DNA of 64,000 nucleotides from Sphingobacterium sp. UT-1RO-CII-1 (GTDB lineage Bacteria > Bacteroidota > Bacteroidia > Sphingobacteriales > Sphingobacteriaceae), in the NCBI RefSeq assembly GCF_026711005.1, contig NZ_JAPPVJ010000002.1, positions 744,001-808,000 of the forward strand, read 5' to 3'. Below, piece by piece: positions 61,525-64,000 of the stretch (position 1 is the stretch's first letter; every line of letters starts with the position of its first letter). The position numbers were made by a program, and so were the translations under genes. Below the pieces are notes generated by a model. That model saw only the letters and a list, made by a program, of their open reading frames with translations. It did not search any database and was not told the DNA's origin.

Positions 61525-62279
61525 CAATACTTATAGATGCAGACAATGTTTCCTACAAGAAAATAGAAGAAATATTAAATGAAGTTAAACGTTATGGTGT
61601 CCCAACAATAAAGAGAATATATGGAGATTGGACAAGCCCTTATGTAGAGAACTGGAAGGACTACCTGCTAACACACGCTATCACTCCTATTCAACAATAC
61701 AGCTATACACAAGGCAAAAACTCAACAGATTCCGCTCTAATAATTGATGCTATGGATATCTTACATACGGATAAAGTAGATGGCTTCTGCATCGTTTCCA
61801 GTGATAGTGATTTCACAAGATTAGCAACTCGGATAAGGGAATCCGGAAAGCTCGTTATTGGCATAGGCGAGCGCAAAACACCTAAACCATTTATCGCCTC
61901 ATGTGATAAGTTTATATATGTTGAAATACTTCAAAAAGAAACAAGTCAAGAATCTAGAGATAGAAATAAAAACACAAAGCACACCACTAAAAAAGATTTA
62001 GAAAATGCAGTTGAAAACATCCAAATAGATAAAACAATACTACAGTTATTAAAACAAACAGTAGATGATACCGCTGATGAAGTTGGTTGGGCTTTTTTAG
62101 GTGATATAGGCAATTTACTATTAAAAAGACAACCCGACTTTGACTCCAGAAACTATGGTTATGAAAAGATATCACAATTATTTAAAGTGCTCAAAAAAGA
62201 TTTCGAAGTTGAAGAAAGAACTATTGAAAAATCAAATGCCATTTACTTTTATATAAAAAACAAGTTGAAAAAAGATTAA
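61497..62279 (+). CDS. NYN-domain ribonuclease-like protein with LOTUS/OST-HTH
   Basis: A 260-residue protein. The NYN domain (about 8-145) shows the acidic metal-binding residues in ILIDADNVSYKKIEEIL, STDSALIIDAMDIL and CIVSSDSDFTRLATRIRE, the PIN-like nuclease core. The C-terminal segment (about 190-258: LKQTVDDTADEVGWAFLGDIGNLLLKRQPDFDSRNYGYEKISQLFKVL) matches the OST-HTH/LOTUS RNA-binding module. It is probably an RNase or RNA-binding factor. Its start lies inside the acetyltransferase gene, so the two are coupled. Confidence 0.92.
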   Translation: MANQKDLKIAILIDADNVSYKKIEEILNEVKRYGVPTIKRIYGDWTSPYVENWKDYLLTHAITPIQQYSYTQGKNSTDSALIIDAMDILHTDKVDGFCIVSSDSDFTRLATRIRESGKLVIGIGERKTPKPFIASCDKFIYVEILQKETSQESRDRNKNTKHTTKKDLENAVENIQIDKTILQLLKQTVDDTADEVGWAFLGDIGNLLLKRQPDFDSRNYGYEKISQLFKVLKKDFEVEERTIEKSNAIYFYIKNKLKKD

Positions 62280-62500
62280 CATATCATTGCATTTAAGCTC
62301 TTTCTGTAGGTATATCTTTATTATTATCATGCTAATCAGGATTAACGCAAAAGTAATAGGATCAATCCTATCGTGCTTCTCTGGCCAAAATACTCTTACA
62401 AAACAGTCTTTTTAAGACAGTTCATTTCAAGCTTATTTACAATATTGTTTAGTAAACAACTTGCATTTTCTATGAAGAGAAAAATATTATCATCTATTTT

Positions 62501-64000
62501 TTACATTTGTTTCGCCTTATATTGTGGCACAAAATCCATCCCAGCATAAAGATGCGGGGCATTAAGTTCAATATCTTCTCTAGAAAAATCATTAAGAATT
62601 TCCTGATAAATCTCGGACCGAGCTAAATCGATTTCTCCTGATTTAGATATATATACATTTAACTCATAAAGAACATAGAAATCATCTAATTTTTTCTGTA
62701 AAACAAATGGTGGCGGATCTGTTTTCACTCTCTCTAATCTAGAAGGGATAGCTAATAAAATTTCCTGTATTTTGGTCCATGGTTCTTCATAACCTACCGC
62801 TACTTCTACTTGAAAACAAATACCCTGCTCCGAAAAGGTAGAGTAATTAACTGTATTTCCTGTGAGAATAGAAGAGTTTGGAATAGTAATTTCTTCATTT
62901 TTTATAGTGCGCAAACGGGTCACTAAAGCTGTTTTTTCCAATACTATTCCTGTTTTATCGGCAATAGTAATTCGATCGCCTATACGGAACGGACGCATAT
63001 ATGTAATCACCAAACCTGCAACTATGTTAGAAATTGCGGAAGATGAGCCTAAAGAAAACAAAACTCCAATAAACACCGACACACCTTTAAATACATCTGA
63101 GTTTGCTCCTGGCAAATATGGAAAAATAAGCACCATCGTAAATGCATACAACAAAAAGCGAACAATCGTAAATGTTGGCATTGCAAATTCTTGATGAAAC
63201 CCAGAAATCTCTAAATTTCCACGGTCAATTTCTGCAAAAATATATTTAACAAACCTGATCAAATAACGCATTACAAATAAAATAACAAGAGCTGTTATTA
63301 AATCTGGTATATAAGCAATAACTGCTGAAAATGTTTTATTTAAAGGTTTAGTAATTAAAGAAATGAGCTGATTAGCCCATCCTTGCGTAAATGGAAAAAT
63401 ACTAAAAATAACAGGAAGCATTAAAAACGCGACCAATAAAACAATAGCCCAATAAAGCAATCGAAAAACCTGCTTCAACACCTGTACCTTCTGCGCAGAG
63501 CTAACAATAACGTAATTACGTATTTTTATATCCTTTAATCGTCTTTCTTGCTCTGTTACGACCTTCGTAATAAGTCTGCCTTTCAATCGTAGCAAAAGCT
63601 TTATAAATAAGAAGAACAACAATAATATTCCAACTACTAGCCCTATGCGTATTAATAGTTTGGGTATACTACTATCTTCTCTTTCCTGGGTAACGCTATC
63701 CTTTATTAGCTTTAAATAATCTTCTGCTACCTCATCTTTGGATAGCCCTTCAAATAGAGCGTCTAAATCTGTTACCGAAGTAATGATTAAATCATTATAA
63801 ACTATATCGACACTGATTTCATTTTTCTCAATCTTAAAAGAATCCACTTTAGCAAGATCATCATCAGCCAATTTTTGAATTCTATTTTTAACATTGAAAG
63901 CACGATCTATAGGTAATGTTGATCCTAATTTCGCATACACATAGAACAACGTATCGTTAAAGGGAGCAACAGCATATCCTTTAGAATTAGCACGTATAGA
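62501..64000 (-). CDS. MscS-family mechanosensitive channel (partial, 5' end outside window)
   Basis: 499 codons and the stop are in view; the frame is open to base 64000, so the start lies outside. The N-terminal part (APFNDTLFYVYAKLGSTLPIDRA) looks periplasmic. Around five to six transmembrane helices follow (LVVGILLLFFLFIKLLL, LLYWAIVLLVAFLML, IAYIPDLITALVILFVMRYLI, FLLYAFTMVLIFPYLP, FKGVSVFIGVLFSLGSSSAISNIVAGLVITYMRPFRIGDRITIA). The last is the MscS pore helix and the start of the beta domain, with the soluble C-terminus after it. It releases solutes on osmotic downshock. Confidence 0.93.
   Translation of the reverse strand, partial: SIRANSKGYAVAPFNDTLFYVYAKLGSTLPIDRAFNVKNRIQKLADDDLAKVDSFKIEKNEISVDIVYNDLIITSVTDLDALFEGLSKDEVAEDYLKLIKDSVTQEREDSSIPKLLIRIGLVVGILLLFFLFIKLLLRLKGRLITKVVTEQERRLKDIKIRNYVIVSSAQKVQVLKQVFRLLYWAIVLLVAFLMLPVIFSIFPFTQGWANQLISLITKPLNKTFSAVIAYIPDLITALVILFVMRYLIRFVKYIFAEIDRGNLEISGFHQEFAMPTFTIVRFLLYAFTMVLIFPYLPGANSDVFKGVSVFIGVLFSLGSSSAISNIVAGLVITYMRPFRIGDRITIADKTGIVLEKTALVTRLRTIKNEEITIPNSSILTGNTVNYSTFSEQGICFQVEVAVGYEEPWTKIQEILLAIPSRLERVKTDPPPFVLQKKLDDFYVLYELNVYISKSGEIDLARSEIYQEILNDFSREDIELNAPHLYAGMDFVPQYKAKQM

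Noticed and set aside
1..64000. CRISPR arrays, insertion sequences and rRNA
   Set aside because: No regular repeats with spacers, transposase frames or rRNA-like stretches were found.

Overview
The window is AT-rich DNA from a member of the Bacteroidota, most likely the Sphingobacteriaceae or a close relative. The evidence is two SusC/SusD pairs, repeated promoter elements of the Bacteroidota type (TAnnTTTG, in two cases with a TTTG about 20 nt upstream), a futalosine-pathway menaquinone gene (mqnC), meso-diaminopimelate dehydrogenase and a zinc-free L31 protein. I saw no insertion sequence, prophage, CRISPR array or rRNA. One tRNA (Cys, GCA) is present.

Region 1 (1-9.3 kb) is accessory. It begins with a truncated FAD monooxygenase carrying an N-terminal DnaJ-like zinc-finger pair, then a Sel1-repeat membrane protein and a GNAT acetyltransferase. 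After these comes the most unusual unit in the window: a minus-strand operon of a membrane-anchored fibronectin-III protein, a sodium/solute symporter, a 40-residue membrane miniprotein, an aspartate-carbamoyltransferase-like enzyme, an asparagine-synthetase-like enzyme and a CatB-type acetyltransferase. The carbamoyltransferase keeps its carbamoyl-phosphate site but has lost the usual aspartate-binding residues. The asparagine-synthetase homologue starts Met-Ser instead of Met-Cys and has lost other glutaminase residues. Together they look like a small specialised-metabolite or amino-acid-modifying pathway, not pyrimidine or asparagine synthesis. Its leader contains two hairpins and a possible 13-codon peptide.

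Region 2 (9.4-15.5 kb) is centred on pyridoxal phosphate: glyA, a YggS-type PLP carrier, tRNA-Cys, a pyridoxal kinase overlapping a class III aminotransferase, and a divergent MocR/GntR regulator with repeated TAGTCCA sites between them.

Region 3 (15.5-45.0 kb) is a large polysaccharide-utilisation locus on the minus strand, with an AraC regulator diverging at its head. It encodes two SusC/SusD pairs, two BNR-repeat sialidase-like proteins, a glycoside-hydrolase-like protein, a lipoprotein with a predicted alpha/alpha domain, two purple-acid-phosphatase-like proteins, a glycerophosphodiesterase, an HGSNAT/DUF5009-type membrane acyltransferase, a DHDPS/NAL-family aldolase, an HpcH/HpaI aldolase, a YdjC deacetylase, a PhoPQ-related hydrolase and a BASS transporter. 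The mix of phosphatases, sialidase-like propellers and aldolases points to an acidic, possibly phosphorylated or nonulosonic-acid-containing glycan. Two of its promoter regions share a TAGCATA/TATGCTA motif.

Region 4 (45-64 kb) is mostly housekeeping: a nitroreductase, a DEAD-box helicase with a cold-shock protein behind a long leader, ddh, mqnC, scpB followed by an extremely acidic 51-residue miniprotein, an XRE regulator, a GlmU-like/tpiA/prmA/mpl operon, rpmE2, lysS, an AraC regulator, a DsrE-like secreted protein, a maltose-acetyltransferase-like enzyme overlapping a NYN/LOTUS protein, and a truncated MscS channel.
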